Positions 31,928-45,269 are shown, numbered from the stretch's first letter. The stretch is DNA of 64,000 nucleotides from Mesodorylaimus sp. YZB2_4 (GCA_030248295.1 JASANH010001708.1:248001-312000); one strand, 5' to 3'. Notes: generated by a model not told the origin, from the letters alone. Numbers and translations: made by a program.

Positions 31928-34900
31928 ATGGAAAACGGTGCCACGAGTCAAAGGAATGGCAGAACGGCACATTATCATGGTGGAGCTAATGGAATCAGAG
32001 AACCGACTGATTTTGCAGAAATTGAGCTTGACTACGATGGCAGCACTGACTCGGAACCGGAAGGGTTTGACGAATGCGATTGCGTAGGAGAGGGATATTA
32101 TAAATTCGGTAAGCACCACTAACCTTCTGTCTGTCCTGTTTGCATGTTGTACTTTTCAGATAGAGTTCCATATATGAATATTTATGAAAGCCAACAAACA
32201 ATTAGCGATCAGGGATATTTGATACCTGGTGTCCCTGTCACGGCCAACATCGTGAGTGTCGAACGAGATTCAGATGGACTAGTGCATTTGATCAATCCTT
32301 ACATGTAAGCACGCCACAATGACACCTGTGTGCTTGTGTCCACTCCAGTCACGTACTGTATGCAGATACACTATTCTCCTAAAACATGGACCTTTCGAAT
32401 GGACCGTAAAAAAGCGATACGTCGATTTTCAACGCCTTCACAATGGATTGAGCCGATTTCGGACGGCTTCGAAATGGGCAAGCCTGTTTGGAATGTAATA
32501 TCTATGCACTTTTGCCTCACCCCCTACCCGAACTACTCGTACATTTTTAGGGGGTAAGGATCCTCCAAGACAGTTTTTAAAGTCGTACAGGTAAATAATA
32601 CATTGTAACAGGGGTCCGAGAGAAATCGCACTGCACTACATTGGCGGAGGCGATTTAATCGAAGCTGGGAAGCATGAGACTTTAGAAGAAACCATGAGAA
32701 AACGTATGGGTGATTCAGCTGCTCGTGGTTCCGCGGCCCGTTATGAGAAAACGGTTCATGGTGAAGACGGCCAGGTGGTGCTCCGAAGAATGTCAACGAC
32801 AGAATGGGAAAAAAGTGATCAGCATGGATCGATTGTGGAACAAAAGCGTTCGCAGGCAAGACATTCCAAATTACCTCATTTCCCACTTTTGCCTGATTCG
32901 GTAATTTCAGAAGATTCGATTGACGAGAGAAAGGTATGTAAGCCCTGGAACAATAAAATAGTTTCATCTTTAGCCGGCATTCTTGGCGGTCGAGAGATCG
33001 ATAGGCCGCCAGGAACGTTACATACCGCTGTGGCTAGAGCTTATTCGCCAAAATCTACATCCTCTACGTACCGCGCCAGGGCATACTGTAGGCTATTGGG
33101 AGATGGTGCTCAAAATTTCCATCAGATTTTTCTGCTGGACTGACGGAGGCTTTCAGTTTCCATCTGCTGTTTTAGGCCGAGCTTTATCGGTACCTCTCCT
33201 CCGTTCTACACATACACGTCTACCGAAATCATGAAGACACGGTAAGAAATCCAATTTTCCCCATCACTTGTGTGCACGACGTGGCTCCGTCTTATAGGCA
33301 AAGTTTATAGAAATTAGCCGCCTTTCATTCGTCGATAAGCTGGGGCCCAAATTCAAAGAAGACATAGTCAGAAGGCGCCCTGGTGGTGCTTATTCAAAGG
33401 GTGCTGTTCGAAACTTTTGTATCACTCGGTGTTACAAATGGCGGGAATCGTAAGTCGTCAGTTTTTGCAAAGCAAAATCCTGTGAGCTCTGAGCGAACAA
33501 GATGAAATCTTGCTTTTGCAGATGGCTGGTCCTAAAAGACAGTTTCCTGACTTATGTAAATGTAAAAGACGAAAAAATTGGTGATGTCCTACTTTTTGAT
33601 CGATTATTTAAAGTACATACACGCGAGGATCGAACAGAATTAACCCAAGGAGTGCGGAAAGCCTTCCACATAAGTAATAATCAAAGAGAGCTTTTGCTCA
33701 AAGGCTACTCTTCTGACGATGGAAAACATTGGAAAATCGAAATTGAAAAAGTCTTAAATGGACCTGGTAAAATATGGACGTTGCCTCACCCGCACGATAG
33801 TACATACCCAGTACGACAAAATGTATATGGGCATTGGTTCGTGGATGGTCGAGAGTTCATGGAACAAGCGGCGAATATGATGGAAATTGCCAAGGTTTGC
33901 GCTGGAGCAGAGTGTGTGCAGAAGGCGAGCGAGCTAAGAATATATCTCCGTTTTAGGAAGAAATTTTCATAACGGATTGGTGGCTAAATCCGCAGATCTA
34001 TCTTAAACGACCGTGCCATGATGATCGATGGAGGCTGGATGAGATTTTGCAGCGGAAGGCGGCAGAAGGAGTTCGGATATTCATTCTAGTGTATCGAGAA
34101 ATTGCTCAGGTCCTGGCATTGGGAAGCCAATATATGGAAGCATATTTGACATCATTGCATTCTAATATAAAGGTACTCGTAGTTCACTGATTGCATACTT
34201 GTAAAGATATATACAATACCTGCGTATCATGCAAAAGCACGTATACACAAAATTCGTACACAAGATGTACTACAGTAGGTACTCTGCCACGAAGTTGTCG
34301 CAGACATGTGTCTTCCAAGACACACATTTGATAGTCCAATAATGATTCCAGGTCCTTCGGCATCCTGATCACGTGCTGGCTGGCGTAGTCTCATTTTCCC
34401 ACCACGAGAAACTTATCATAATCGATCAGAACATTGCTTTTGTTGGCGGTATTGATTTGTGCTACGGCAGATGGGATGACCACAACCACAAGTATGGTCT
34501 ATTTGTCTGTTTTGCCTCTAAAACATTATTACTGTATCAAAAACCTGATTTAGACTAACAGATCTGGGCGGCCTTGAAAGATGTACAGTCGAAGAATTGG
34601 GCATCGATCTTGAGAAACTGAAGCGAGAATATCAAGGAGAGACATCGTCTGATCCCGGCACGCCAGACGCAAACGGTCACAAGGGTGCTACTAATTTGGC
34701 ATTCAATGATCAAACAGATTCTGAGACCACCGAGCAAAAGAAATCGATAGATATTTTTGAAGTCTTAAAAATGGTATGAGGCATACATAATTGTATGAGT
34801 CAATAATGTCAAAAAACTCTTTTTCAGAAACAACAAAGACTGGCAGGAATCGCTGGTGATCCAGTCTGGAGGGCGAAGTAAGAGAATGGCTACTTCATGA

Positions 34901-37050
34901 TGCTTGCATATAATAAGTCCGTTGTCCACCAAGGATGAGATCACTGCGCGACAAGATCAAAAGTGAGGCAAAGGAACTGTGGTTAGGGAAGGATTACGGT
35001 AACGCCCTGTACAAGGATTTGCCAGAACCCGAGAAAGCATTTGATGGTACGAAATGGGTGGCCCTCATAGACCCGCTGCTACTGCTGCATTATCGATTTT
35101 AGACTTCGTCGATCGAAGTCTCGTACCGCGAATGCCTTGGCACGACATAGCGTCGGTTGTGTACGGAAGTGTCGCAATGGACGTCGCGAGACATTTTATT
35201 CAGAGGTGGAATCAAGCGAAGGTATCCAATTCACGATTTACAGGGGCTTGGATGTTGATAAAACTTTTTTTAAGTCTGATCTTTCCACCCGTGAGGAACG
35301 ATATGATAGTTATCCAACACTGCTACCAAAGTCGTACGAAAACGTTGCAGTTCCTCCAGTGTTTCGCCGTATGGCCATGCCTTGCAGTATGCAGGTACTG
35401 TCGAAGGGCTATTCCTCTTCAGGAAGCATCATTTTCCTCGCGCTTTTAGGTCGTCCGAAGCAGTTCGACCTGGTCAGCTGGATTGAAAGAGACAGAGTAT
35501 AGCATACACAACGCCTATGTGAAGATGATCACTGAAGCAGAACACTATGTGTACATCGAGGTACAATAAGACCAGCTGGGGCAGTAAACAGAGTAGGAAA
35601 GCGGGTGATTCCTTTTCAGAATCAGTTCTTCGTGAGTCAAGTCGGCGCAACAGACTTGCGGAACTTGATCGCTCAAGCCTTGTTCAACCGTATCGTGCGT
35701 GCTCACAAGTACTTCGAGCACTTCTCTAGTTTTATGATACAAAATTCTCGAAATTTCAGGAATCGCGAAACGTTCCGTGTTTTTGTCTTAATGCCAGTAT
35801 GTTTTTCTTGAATCTGTCCTTCACTTATAGCGCACTGTTAAGTCCAAATTTTAGCTGCTGCCCGGTTTCACGAAAGCTAGCGGATCAATGCAAATGGTAC
35901 TACATTGGACTTGTACATCAGTTTCAAAAGGACCTAAAAGTTTGCTTGAGAACTTGGAGAAGACAAGTAAGAAATATAAAATTTAAAATTTAAAATTTCT
36001 TGCCCATAAAGCGTAAAAGTTCCTTTCAGTCGGCGACTACAGTCAGTACATAACGTTTTGCGGATTGAGAACGCATGCTGAGCTTTTGGGCAAATTAGTA
36101 AGCCATTTCTGTTCGAACTTGTCCATTACAGCTCTGTGATCTATAAATTTAGGTGACTGAACTTATCTATATCCACAGCAAATTGATGATAGTGGACGAT
36201 CGAAAATGTCTGATCGGCTCGGCGAACATCAATGATCGATCGCAATTAGGTGATCGAGATTCGGAAGTGGCCGTAATCTTCGAGGATACTCAGTTCACCC
36301 CGTCTAGCATGAATGGGCAGCAATATCAGGCTGGAGTATTCGCTGGCTCTCTTAGACGTCGACTGTTCCAAGAACATCTCGGGCTGTTGCGCGACGACAA
36401 AGATGACGTAGCCAAAGTGCATCGTCTGGAAATCATTGATGTGACTGATCCCATTTCTCCAGAATTCTTCAACTTGTGGAATAACATAGCGAAACGGAAT
36501 ACTGATATTTTTGACAAGGTATCTTGATGCAGCTCTCTTGCAGTCCGTCGATGCACTGTGCATGTATGTATGTGACAGGAGCATTTGGGTGGTGGGAGTT
36601 GCGAGGCCCAGATACCACGATGTGCACACGTGGAGAAAGCATCCCACGGTGCCGTGCACCGACTATTGCGGGCGACTGGATGAGTGCAGGCGACTGGATG
36701 AGTGGATACGTTGCAGGCGACTGGATGAGTGAAAGGCATGCGCCGAAAACCGTCCTAGCTGGGAGAAGAATCACTCTAACAAGTAGCCAAGGACCTTTTC
36801 ATGACGATCCTTTTACTCACAGGTTTTCAAATGCGCCCCTTCGGACGAGCTGACCACATTGGAGCAATGGGCTAAACGAGAGGCTGAGACTAGTTCAATG
36901 GCCACTACGGAAAAGGAAGGGTCGCTAAAGATTTTAGAAGGTCTGCAAGGCCACCTGGTTGAATTTCCGCTCAAGTTTTTATCAAAAAGTGACCTTATGA
37001 AAGATCGATTTGTGCCAGAATCATTGATGCCTGCTTACACGTTCAATTAG
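31928..37050 (+). CDS. Phospholipase D (PX-PH-HKD type), copy 1
   Basis: Twenty-one exons, 1118 residues: 31928-32108, 32160-32304, 32366-32494, 32612-32933, 33177-33242, 33298-33449, 33522-33894, 33957-34172, 34352-34491, 34554-34773, 34828-34877, 34934-35046, 35103-35221, 35275-35394, 35450-35560, 35620-35708, 35760-35796, 35855-35966, 36030-36097, 36153-36518, 36823-37050. PLD cleaves phosphatidylcholine to phosphatidic acid at membranes. Seen: PX domain ([20 protein letters not shown]), PH domain starting [15 protein letters not shown] motif 1 HHEKLIIID (His about 546), [17 protein letters not shown] motif 2 [10 protein letters not shown] (His about 929) with [10 protein letters not shown]. 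The order matches animal PLD1/PLD2. Exon 14 uses an AAG acceptor, which is less certain. The N-terminus shares EGFDECDC with copy 2. Confidence 0.93.
36669..36735. repeat. Short tandem repeat in PLD intron 20
   Basis: GGCGACTGGATGAGT occurs three times with short spacers inside the last intron of PLD copy 1. Confidence 0.8.
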
Positions 37051-37356
37051 ATGCAGTATGGGATGGGTTATCATAGTTCAGATAGAGTGCTTCCCATGAG
37101 ATGCCTAGATCACAATTGGCAAACTATACAGTGTAGTTCGCGTACACTTAGGCCGAGGGATTAGTTCAGTACCGTATCGTCATTATGCAAGGTACAGTAG
37201 ACCCGCAAGGAGAGCCATTATATATTATGTATTTTTTAAAGAAATATCGTAGTTTTACTAAGTGCCAATAAAAATCGTTCAATCGAAGCTCCAAACTAAA
37301 TGCGGATTGAGCAAAATACAAAATCGCCAATCACGAATGATCACATCGATGAATCC
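37051..37356. other. Shared 3' intergenic region of the two PLD genes
   Basis: Only 306 bp separates the two convergent stop codons, so the two 3' ends must share it. AATAAA (37266) serves the + gene; no equally clear signal for the - gene was noted. Confidence 0.6.
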
Positions 37357-40300
37357 TTATACGAACACATAGTTTGGCATGAGACCTTCTGCCGTGACGA
37401 TGGAAGGTGTCAAATCGCTGTCGTAAAGGAAATAGAAAGGAAATTCAACTAAATGGCCCTGGACCTTGGTCAGTAGCTTGGCAGCAGTTTCTGGATCACG
37501 ATCGGCTAAAGTAATTTTTTGTTCATTTAGAGCAAAGTCGGCTAATGTTCGAAGTCGATCAGACGGGGCGCATTCAAACACCTGAAAACAACCAATAATA
37601 TGTGTTGGTCAGCAGTGACCACTCATCAATAAGACGCATACCCTGTCGTACAGTTGAGTATTTTTCTTCGCGATGCTATTCCAAAGATTCCAAAACTTAT
37701 CCGATACTGGATCACTGATATCGATGTCATGAGTCGGGCTATCGGCGCTCATCAAACCCAAATGTTCTGCGAATAAATGTTTCCTGAGAGAACTGGCAAA
37801 CGAGCCTGACCAGCGGTCGCTCATTTCAAGTTTTGCGAATTCAGTGTCTTCTACAAAAAGTGCAACTTCCGAATCACGCATGCCCAACTGCGATCGATCA
37901 TTTATATTGGCTGAACCGATCAGAACAAATCGATCGTCGACAATGATCAGCTTGCTGTGAATATAGACCAATTCCGTGACCTAGAGATGGTCAGAAGTCA
38001 AGATTGGGGGTAAACATTTCAAAATGACATCATACCAGTTTATTGAGAAGTCTAGAATGGGTTCGAAGTGCGCAAAACGTGATATACGGGCTGGGGTCGC
38101 CGACTAAAACAGCAAAAGGTTCCTGATAAAGGATCAAAATTTGCATAGCTTACTTTCTTGTTTCAATCGCGTAATCAGACTTCGCGGGCCTTTTGAAACT
38201 GACATGTAGGTCCAATGCAGCACAACTTGCAAAGAGCCACTTTGCTTTTCGAACGCGGGCAAGAGCTAGAAGCAACAGAAATAAAGACCTGAGAGACAAG
38301 AACAAAGAACCAAACTTACTGGCATGACAATGTAGACGCGGAATGTCTCGCGTTTCCTGAAGAAAAAGCAAGGAAATCGACAGCTAAGCAAAAGTTGCTT
38401 CGCATTTATCCGAGCCCATAGAAGACCGTGGCAGATTGGACTGTCCAAACGACCTTCTGACCCTTTGCTTTCCCATCCAAGCGACGACTATTCTTCAAGC
38501 CTAATTTTGCCCACCTGGTTGCACCTCTCAGAAACTCCCGGTAGTCGGTCTCACTTTACCGCTGGAGGGGCGTGAACTCAAGGTGGGGGCCGAGCCTCGA
38601 CAACTGATTGTGAGTTTCGTCCCTTGACTTGAATTTGGGCTTTCACCCTTCTAAATCTCAACTACTACACTGCATGGGTGGTGCTGGTTTCATGGGAGGT
38701 CACAGAGGTAGAACAATGACTTACTTGTGAGCTCGTACAATCCGATCAAACAGTGCCGCAGAAATTTGATTTTGCACATCGGTGCCTCCCATTTGACTAA
38801 TGAAAAATTGGTTCTGAAAAGTCGTAATTATTGTACACGCTTACTTACAAAGTCATTGATTCCATGCAAAGTACACACGTATTCGCACACAGTATTGTAA
38901 CAAATCTACAGTACTGCACTTGCCTCGATATAAATATAGTGTTCCGCTTCACCGATCATATCCAAATAGGCATTCTGGATACTACATTCAGTGGCATCGA
39001 TGGCGGCGGACCACATGGATGCACTTCGGAGTATCTGCGAGAAAGAGACAACGAATGATCATACGCAGAACCCCTGCCTTCGTCGTCCTCGAGACAGAAG
39101 CAGAATACCTTCCCACTTTCGATCTCAAAATCCTACGCGCATCAGATGCTGTAGGCCACATATTCAGGGAGAGCGACAGAGCGATATGTGAGCGACAGTG
39201 CCATAGTGGCAGCCAGTGGAAACAGGAAATTAGAAGAAGCCTCCACATTGTAGGTAAGAGAAAAAGTAATAGGTGGTGTAAAAGCAAGGGCAGGTACAGT
39301 GCGAGTCCGAGTCTGAGAAGTATGCGAGAAGGGTACACTTAAAAACAAGGAAGATATATATGCTCCCACAAACATGCAATCATACCTGAGCACGACATGG
39401 GTGAGAAATCCGTCGGAAGATGTCTGGAACGTGGATGCTGTCGTATGATTTGGGAATCAATAGTGGGTACTTGACGTCGACATGAAGTGCATCCAACTGA
39501 AATATCAGCAGTCAGTAGTTTATTCAAATACCAAGGTTTCGCAGAGATAACAGTATTTCTCAGAGATTATATAACCAGCATTCGCAGCGGTTTGAAGATC
39601 GATACTCTCCCCTGGCTAGGATACGTCAACCCCTGCGGTTGACGTTTATAGGGCAGGTATAGCCGCAAGACCTGCCTTCCTCCAGTTGAAGTTGTGGCCC
39701 AAGAGACTGCGGCCTCAACTATCTCCCGCCGCCTGGGTGCGCTGGTTACAATTTGCTCCCGAGGCTCTATAGTATTTCGAACAATCAGGGGTCGCCAGAC
39801 AGGTCTGTCCGGGGTCCGTTCTATCATTTCGATCCAAATATGGGACATATCAGCAGACACTGAACCGTAAAAGCATTTTCTGGGTAAGAAGACCCGTATT
39901 TTATATTTGTCATGATTTTTTACACCAGCACACTGACTATGAGTCATGAAACATTACATGCATGAGCCGCTAGTCACCCGGAGCAGGCCTGTCATGTTCT
40001 AGCTTGAACAGCGTCTGAACCTCCTAGGCTTTATTCGAGGGGTATCTTATTTCAAAAGGACCCTGAGGGATTTAAGGTAAGCTTACTTTGGTAGAATTCC
40101 AACGCTGGATGAAATGCCGAGCGACATCCCTGGCCGCACTGCCATAAACTACTGACGATATGTCATGCCAGGGCAATCGAGGGATAGCAGTGCGGTCAAC
40201 AAAATCTGAAATAAGCGCTGGTCAACGTGCGCAAGGAAGGTTGCCGGCACCACCTTATCGCTGTGATAGGCGTGTTTGGCTTGTGGAGAAGGCTGTGTAC

Positions 40301-43300
40301 TGTATACTTGGCTGCCTTAAATGCCGCGAAGCAATTGCCTTCGCTGCCTGCTCGATACGCGCCTCAAACGAGGCAAAAACCCGTCAGGTTGATGTATCGG
40401 GCTGCTTAGAGGCCTGCCGGGAGGGTTTTTGATACTATCCTCCTCCCGCGGTATTTTCTCCAGTGCAGGGGCATTCAGCATACACTGCTTACCCTCGAAT
40501 GGCTTCTCTGGTTCCGGAATGTCCTTGTGTATGAAATTGACGTAGTCCTTGCCAGGCCACAGTTTCTTGTTTCCGATCACTGAACGTCGACCTTTGAGTC
40601 CGCTGAGCCTAAAAGCAACATTGGATTGATGCCATGATTCTGGAGAGCAAGGGTAATTGACTTACACCGACGCCCATCGCTTGTCTTTTTCGAAATTTTC
40701 CAATCGACGGTACCTCTGAAATCAAGTTAGCGATAAAATTTGGGCGATAGAACCCTAAATTAATATTACTGTTCGAAAAATTTCTGCTAGACTCGAGGTC
40801 GGATGAGGTTGAGCGGCAGTGCCATCAGTTGCCTCGGCATTACGAGACGTTTCACTCCCATCTGGTCCATCGAAATGCACTTTCTTAGACCTCTCTGGTG
40901 AAGAGGATGCCAGGAGGGGATCGTCCGCATTGGGCAACGATTGTGGGGGAGTGTAATACATTTCTTCCGTTCGTGAGTCCTGACTGTGATAACGATCGCG
41001 CAACTGCTCTACCACATCGGGTTGGTCAGCAGGATATTCCAAGTCCTCACTGTAACCGAGATCGGTAAGCCTGCAAGAAATAAGATGCTTAGCTGCTTGG
41101 TAGGACCTGCCCCAATTAGAATAGTCAGACACACCCCAGCCAATCGTACCATGACCACCTGATCCAAGTCACACCCACCTGTGCTTGTGGTCATCCCATC
41201 TTCCATAGCATAAATCGATTCCTCCCACAAACGCGATCTGTTGATCAACAACAACAACTTTCTCGTGATGCGCCCAGTAAACCACTCCGCTGTAGATGTG
41301 GTCTGGGTGACGCATAACCTGCAAAGGGGGAACTATCGAAACCGGATCATATCACACTTGAGCACTACTCACTCGGATATTCGGGTGAAGTCCAATCAAA
41401 TATTTCTCAGTGAACAGGCTGTTCAGCCCCAATGCCAAAGTGACTTCCTTGTAGACCAAAACAAATATGCGAACGCCCGCTTCAGCCTTCCTCTTCAGGA
41501 CATTATCCAACCGCCAGTGCTCATCTTTCATTGGTCTTTTCAAATAGATGTGCGGGTTCAACCACCAATCGGTGATAAATATTTCTTCCCTGCGATGAAG
41601 ATAATCTGATTATGAGGACTACCACATAAAGCGGATTGGGCGTACTACTGTGGAAGGTTTTGGTGGATACCAAACTGAGCCAGCCCTCTCACTAAAGTCA
41701 TATGGGACGGCACTGAATGCTGGTAGGCCCATCAGTCGAACAATCAGGCCCCTCCATAGTCTTTCTCTGGTGAACCCTCAGAGCGCAGCGCCTAAAATCA
41801 TACTTTGCAATTTCGATCATATTTGCCACGTGATCCATGAAAGATCGGCCATCGACGAACCACTGAGCATAGCTGGCCTCACGTTCAGGAAATGAGCTAC
41901 CAAATCGATGCCATTGAAGCCAAATATCACCTCTAGCTCGGCTGACGCCCGTTATCTCCTCTCGCCACGCCTCAGCCTCCTCTGCATTTCGACACTTGAT
42001 GACCAAATCGCGTTGCAGGTTCCTGATGGTCAGCCCGTGGGGATCATTGTTCGGAATTCGTCTAGGATCAGTCACGGCTTTGAAGTAGGCGTCGTATAGA
42101 ACCACGTCGTATACTGTTTCCTCGTCGTCGTGTAACGAAGCGACAAAACTGTCTTTGACTACTAGCCACCTGAAAAAGGCACCGATGCAATTGTGCCAGC
42201 ATTTTTTGGCGCTAGATTGACACCTTTTTTTCCATTTGCAACAGTTGGTCAAACAAAAGTTTCGAATTCTATGCAAGGCGTACTCTCCGCCCGGCCTTTG
42301 TTTGATGTATCCCTCGCAATGTTTGCAGCCGAGATTGTGGACGAATGAAAGACGACTGACGCCAAGAAATTCGACCTGAAAGATGTTTGCTTAGACTGAC
42401 AGTCAATAAATCGTGCAAAAGATACAAGGAAGACCACTTACAGTTTCGTGATGGTTTCGATAGGCGTGAATGTGTAAGACAGCGGACAGGTATTCCTGAA
42501 GTCGGGCCTAAAACGCATAGTACAAGGTAACAAGACAGAAGACATTTCGCACTCTTATCTTACCTTTCTTTCTTCCAAATGTTCTTCATCGATGAAGGAG
42601 TCCGGCAAAGATGGGAAATCAGGTAATTTATGTCGACGACTTTTCTTACATTCGACTGGTTCGTCCTTGGCGGGCTTCTCAGGTGCAGCATCGATATAGT
42701 CGATACCTTGCGCCCCATTGGCAGTGAATGGAGATACTGGAGTGTGGGTCGGATGAAAACTGAGTTGAATTTCGTCCGTATCATTTCGCCTTGATGGAAT
42801 TAGAACCGCTTCATCATTGGTCCATCCTTCGATAATGTCACCACCACCGGTATAGTGCAAAGTATGAATCCCGAAAGTCCTAAAATAGGCCTGGAATGTA
42901 CATATACATCTGGCAACTCCACAAAGATCACACGATAAGATAACAGGCTCTTCTGTGCACGATGCATAGTCAGCAGTGAAATGTCAAGTGCAATTTCTGC
43001 ATGTACGAGCATATCCATACTTGCAATAATTTGCGGTTACTGTTGCATATTTTCAATTCTTACCTTCATCCTCGACCTTCTGGATTATGGAAACTTTGCA
43101 CCCTTCGCTATTGCTCACCTAACATATGCATCCTGCACTTCACCGCACGTTTACTCACCCTTCGTCTTTGTGATGTTTCGGACGGTGAATTCTGAAAAGC
43201 ACACTTTGTTGTTGCTCTCGAATGTTACGAGTGTCGTAAAAAAACCGCAAACTTTTTAAAGGGCGCCTTTAACTTGGTTCCAGCGTGAAAAAGTTTCAAA

Positions 43301-43773
43301 CGATTATTCAATTGAAAAAAGTCCCCGTAGCGACGGTGCACAGTCCACTCGTACTTGCCGTGTTTCAAATTGATAGTGTATCTGCAAAAGGGAAAAGAAT
43401 AAAAATTATTGCTAAGAATTACGAAACTGACTCACATATATCGATTTATTGGATGAGCAATGCCTCTGGTATCGCGTTCCACATGTTCAATGTTCGCAGT
43501 GACAGGTAATGCAGGAATGAAATAACCACGTTCACGAAAGTGCTTTTTATCATCATACACACTTATATATGGAATTCTGTCTGAAAATAAATTTGAATCT
43601 TGTCGCTGTTGCAATTACCAAAGCCAAAGCCCGATCTTACCAGATCTTTTCTCTTGTTCATCAGGACAATCGCATTCGTCAAATTCATCACCTTCTGACT
43701 CACTGCTACTTGAATCACTTTCATCAGGAGCGGTCAAACGATTATGGAGTTCAATAGCCTCAGGCGAAGCCAT
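37357..43773 (-). CDS. Phospholipase D (PX-PH-HKD type), copy 2
   Basis: Twenty-one exons on the minus strand, 1121 residues: 43773-43641, 43580-43436, 43381-43229, 42879-42564, 42507-42442, 42375-42224, 42169-41804, 41589-41373, 41318-41179, 41070-40770, 40715-40666, 40608-40493, 40205-40087, 39496-39386, 39034-38924, 38813-38725, 38356-38320, 38265-38154, 38103-38036, 37980-37642, 37581-37357. Domains follow copy 1: PX ([20 protein letters not shown]), PH, HKD1 HHEKVVVVD (His about 534), [17 protein letters not shown]2 [10 protein letters not shown] (His about 942). Every intron is at the matching position and phase. Exon 15 ends at a GC donor (GCAAGT). The 54-nt intron 42223-42170 is in frame and stop-free, so retaining it would add 18 residues before the PH domain. 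The end of exon 3 (43229) is the least certain splice. Confidence 0.93.
39596..39745. repeat. Dispersed repeat R3, copy in PLD copy 2 intron
   Basis: Contains ACGTCAACCCCT, GGTATAGCCGCAAGACCTGC and CTCCAGT in an order also found at 46606-46770. GGCAGGT and ACCTGCC can pair as a small hairpin. On the minus strand GGTTGACGTATCC is B-box-like, so it may be another SINE type. Confidence 0.55.
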
Positions 43774-44320
43774 AATTCTTAGCTAACCGTATAACCTTTC
43801 TGTAAATGCCAGTTTTATTGTGCAAGTAACAATAGTACTTCGACTGGGCTGATAAAGGCGAGGTGATAAGACTAGAAGGCAAAGAGTTATCCGAGTTCTT
43901 ATCTCTTTGACGCATGCCGGTACCCGTCGTGCCAAGCTAAAGGCCATGTCGTAGCTGCAACGCGGACTGACATTCGTAGGGACGAAGATATATAAAAAGT
44001 CCGCGCTACACATAAGACTAAAGCCAGTACGTGCAAGGGAGGGAAGCTCGAATCTATATAACGATTTGCAGAGACTGGTTCGTTCTCGACCCTCGATCAA
44101 TAGTTGTTAGCCGACGAGGAGGAGGAGTAAGCAGTACGAGCATGCTTTGTAAACATGGGAACATGTATGCTACTGGAGGCAGCTCATGCCCAGAATGGAA
44201 AAACCTGTTTTCAATGAAAATGATTGTGGACAGTGCGACAAGAGCTATTTGAGTAGAGTGGAATAACCTTATTCTCTACATCGTTAGAGAGCCTGTCTGA
44301 TACCGAAATAGTGTTCACTT
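43774..44320. other. Intergenic, upstream of PLD copy 2 and peptide gene A
   Basis: No gene recognised. It is the likely promoter side for PLD copy 2 on the minus strand. Confidence 0.4.
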
Positions 44321-44806
44321 ATGTTCACTTATGGACGTCTAACCTGCACCTACTCTTTTGTTGCCACAATCCGCTTTGATCGAAATTTCAGTATCCTCTT
44401 TGTAGGAGACGCAAAAAGGGGTGGCTCTAAAATTTTTCAGTGCGCCAGGGAACATTACGGTGATGAGCATAAAAAATTTCCGATAGCTGTTTGCTATTTT
44501 ACAGCCATCTTTTAGCCAGAAAATCTGTTTTTGAATCACCTGCTCAACTTGCGCCCTTTTACCTTGACCAGAGCGATCACGTAAAATAGCATGTGAGCCT
44601 GTCATCTATGTGAGCTATGAGTATGACAGATATACGCAATTGCCACATTTTAAGCTGCATTCTGGGATCAAGGTCGGAAAAAGGCAAATGGCAGCACGCT
44701 ATTGATTTATAAGATAAGTTATTATAATGAGGGTGTTTGATATTTTGACATGCTGATAAAATTTTTCACCCACATTCCAGACTGAATACGTATTTTATAA
44801 AGCCTG

Positions 44807-44814
44807 TATAAAAG
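44807..44814 (+). promoter_or_regulatory. TATA box of peptide gene A
   Basis: TATAAAAG, 95 bp before the ATG. It is conserved in the duplicate at 47725. Confidence 0.65.
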
Positions 44815-44909
44815 AAAGCAGACACTGTGACAGCATATATCCCGTTGCTGGATACAAACAGCTGTAGCAAGTCTCGGAGATCACCTTTCTCGATTTGAAA
44901 GTGGATAAT

Positions 44910-45269
44910 ATGATCACCTTGGCCTGCGTCTGCATTTCCATACTGGTATGCACAGCTTCGTGCAAACCGATTATTGTAGAAGATGTCGATGGGTCTGACA
45001 ACGAGGAAACGGTTTGGACCAAATTCGCTGATGCAGACAAAAGCTTTTCGTATGAAGTTTCCCGTGAGGTTATCGAGTCCCAGCCATCGAACATCGAAGA
45101 AACAGATCTGCTGAGAGAAAGTTCATATCGCGGAAAAAGATTTATCTTGCCGCATTTGCAACACGCCTGGCTGTCAAGAAAAGTAAGTGGTCACTTGACC
45201 CGTTTGGAACAAAATGCATTTTGCTTTCTCTAACAGGAAAAGATAAACAAGGGCATCGCGACGTTGTGA
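44910..45269 (+). CDS. Small secreted peptide precursor A, frameshifted paralogue
   Basis: Exons 44910-45182 and 45237-45269 give 101 residues as they stand. A signal peptide (MITLACVCISILVCTASC) and an acidic propeptide lead to the dibasic RGKR, as in the intact paralogue B at 47810. Just after KR, two bases are missing compared with B, so the frame changes: the open frame gives RFILPHLQHAWLSRK and loses both Cys. In the shifted frame the sibling sequence is still visible (CRICNTPGCQEK), but it meets TAA three codons into exon 2. Either it is a recent pseudogene or it now makes a linear peptide. The promoter with TATA box is kept. Confidence 0.6.

Noticed and set aside
32983-33234. Extra exon in PLD copy 1 between ERK and AELYRYL
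   Set aside because: Copy 2 joins the flanking exons directly at the same phase, and the frame here has no match to the PLD family, so it is intron.
36246-36774. Minus-strand open frames opposite PLD copy 1 exon 20 and intron 20
   Set aside because: Shadow of a real exon plus a short tandem repeat.
38920-39342. Open frames of 116-140 residues in a PLD copy 2 intron
   Set aside because: They overlap a confirmed exon in another frame and lack motifs.
41698-42276. Single 192-residue exon in PLD copy 2 covering the PH domain
   Set aside because: Copy 1 has an intron at the equivalent place, and a normal 54-nt GT-AG intron lies inside; the open frame is a coincidence of length.
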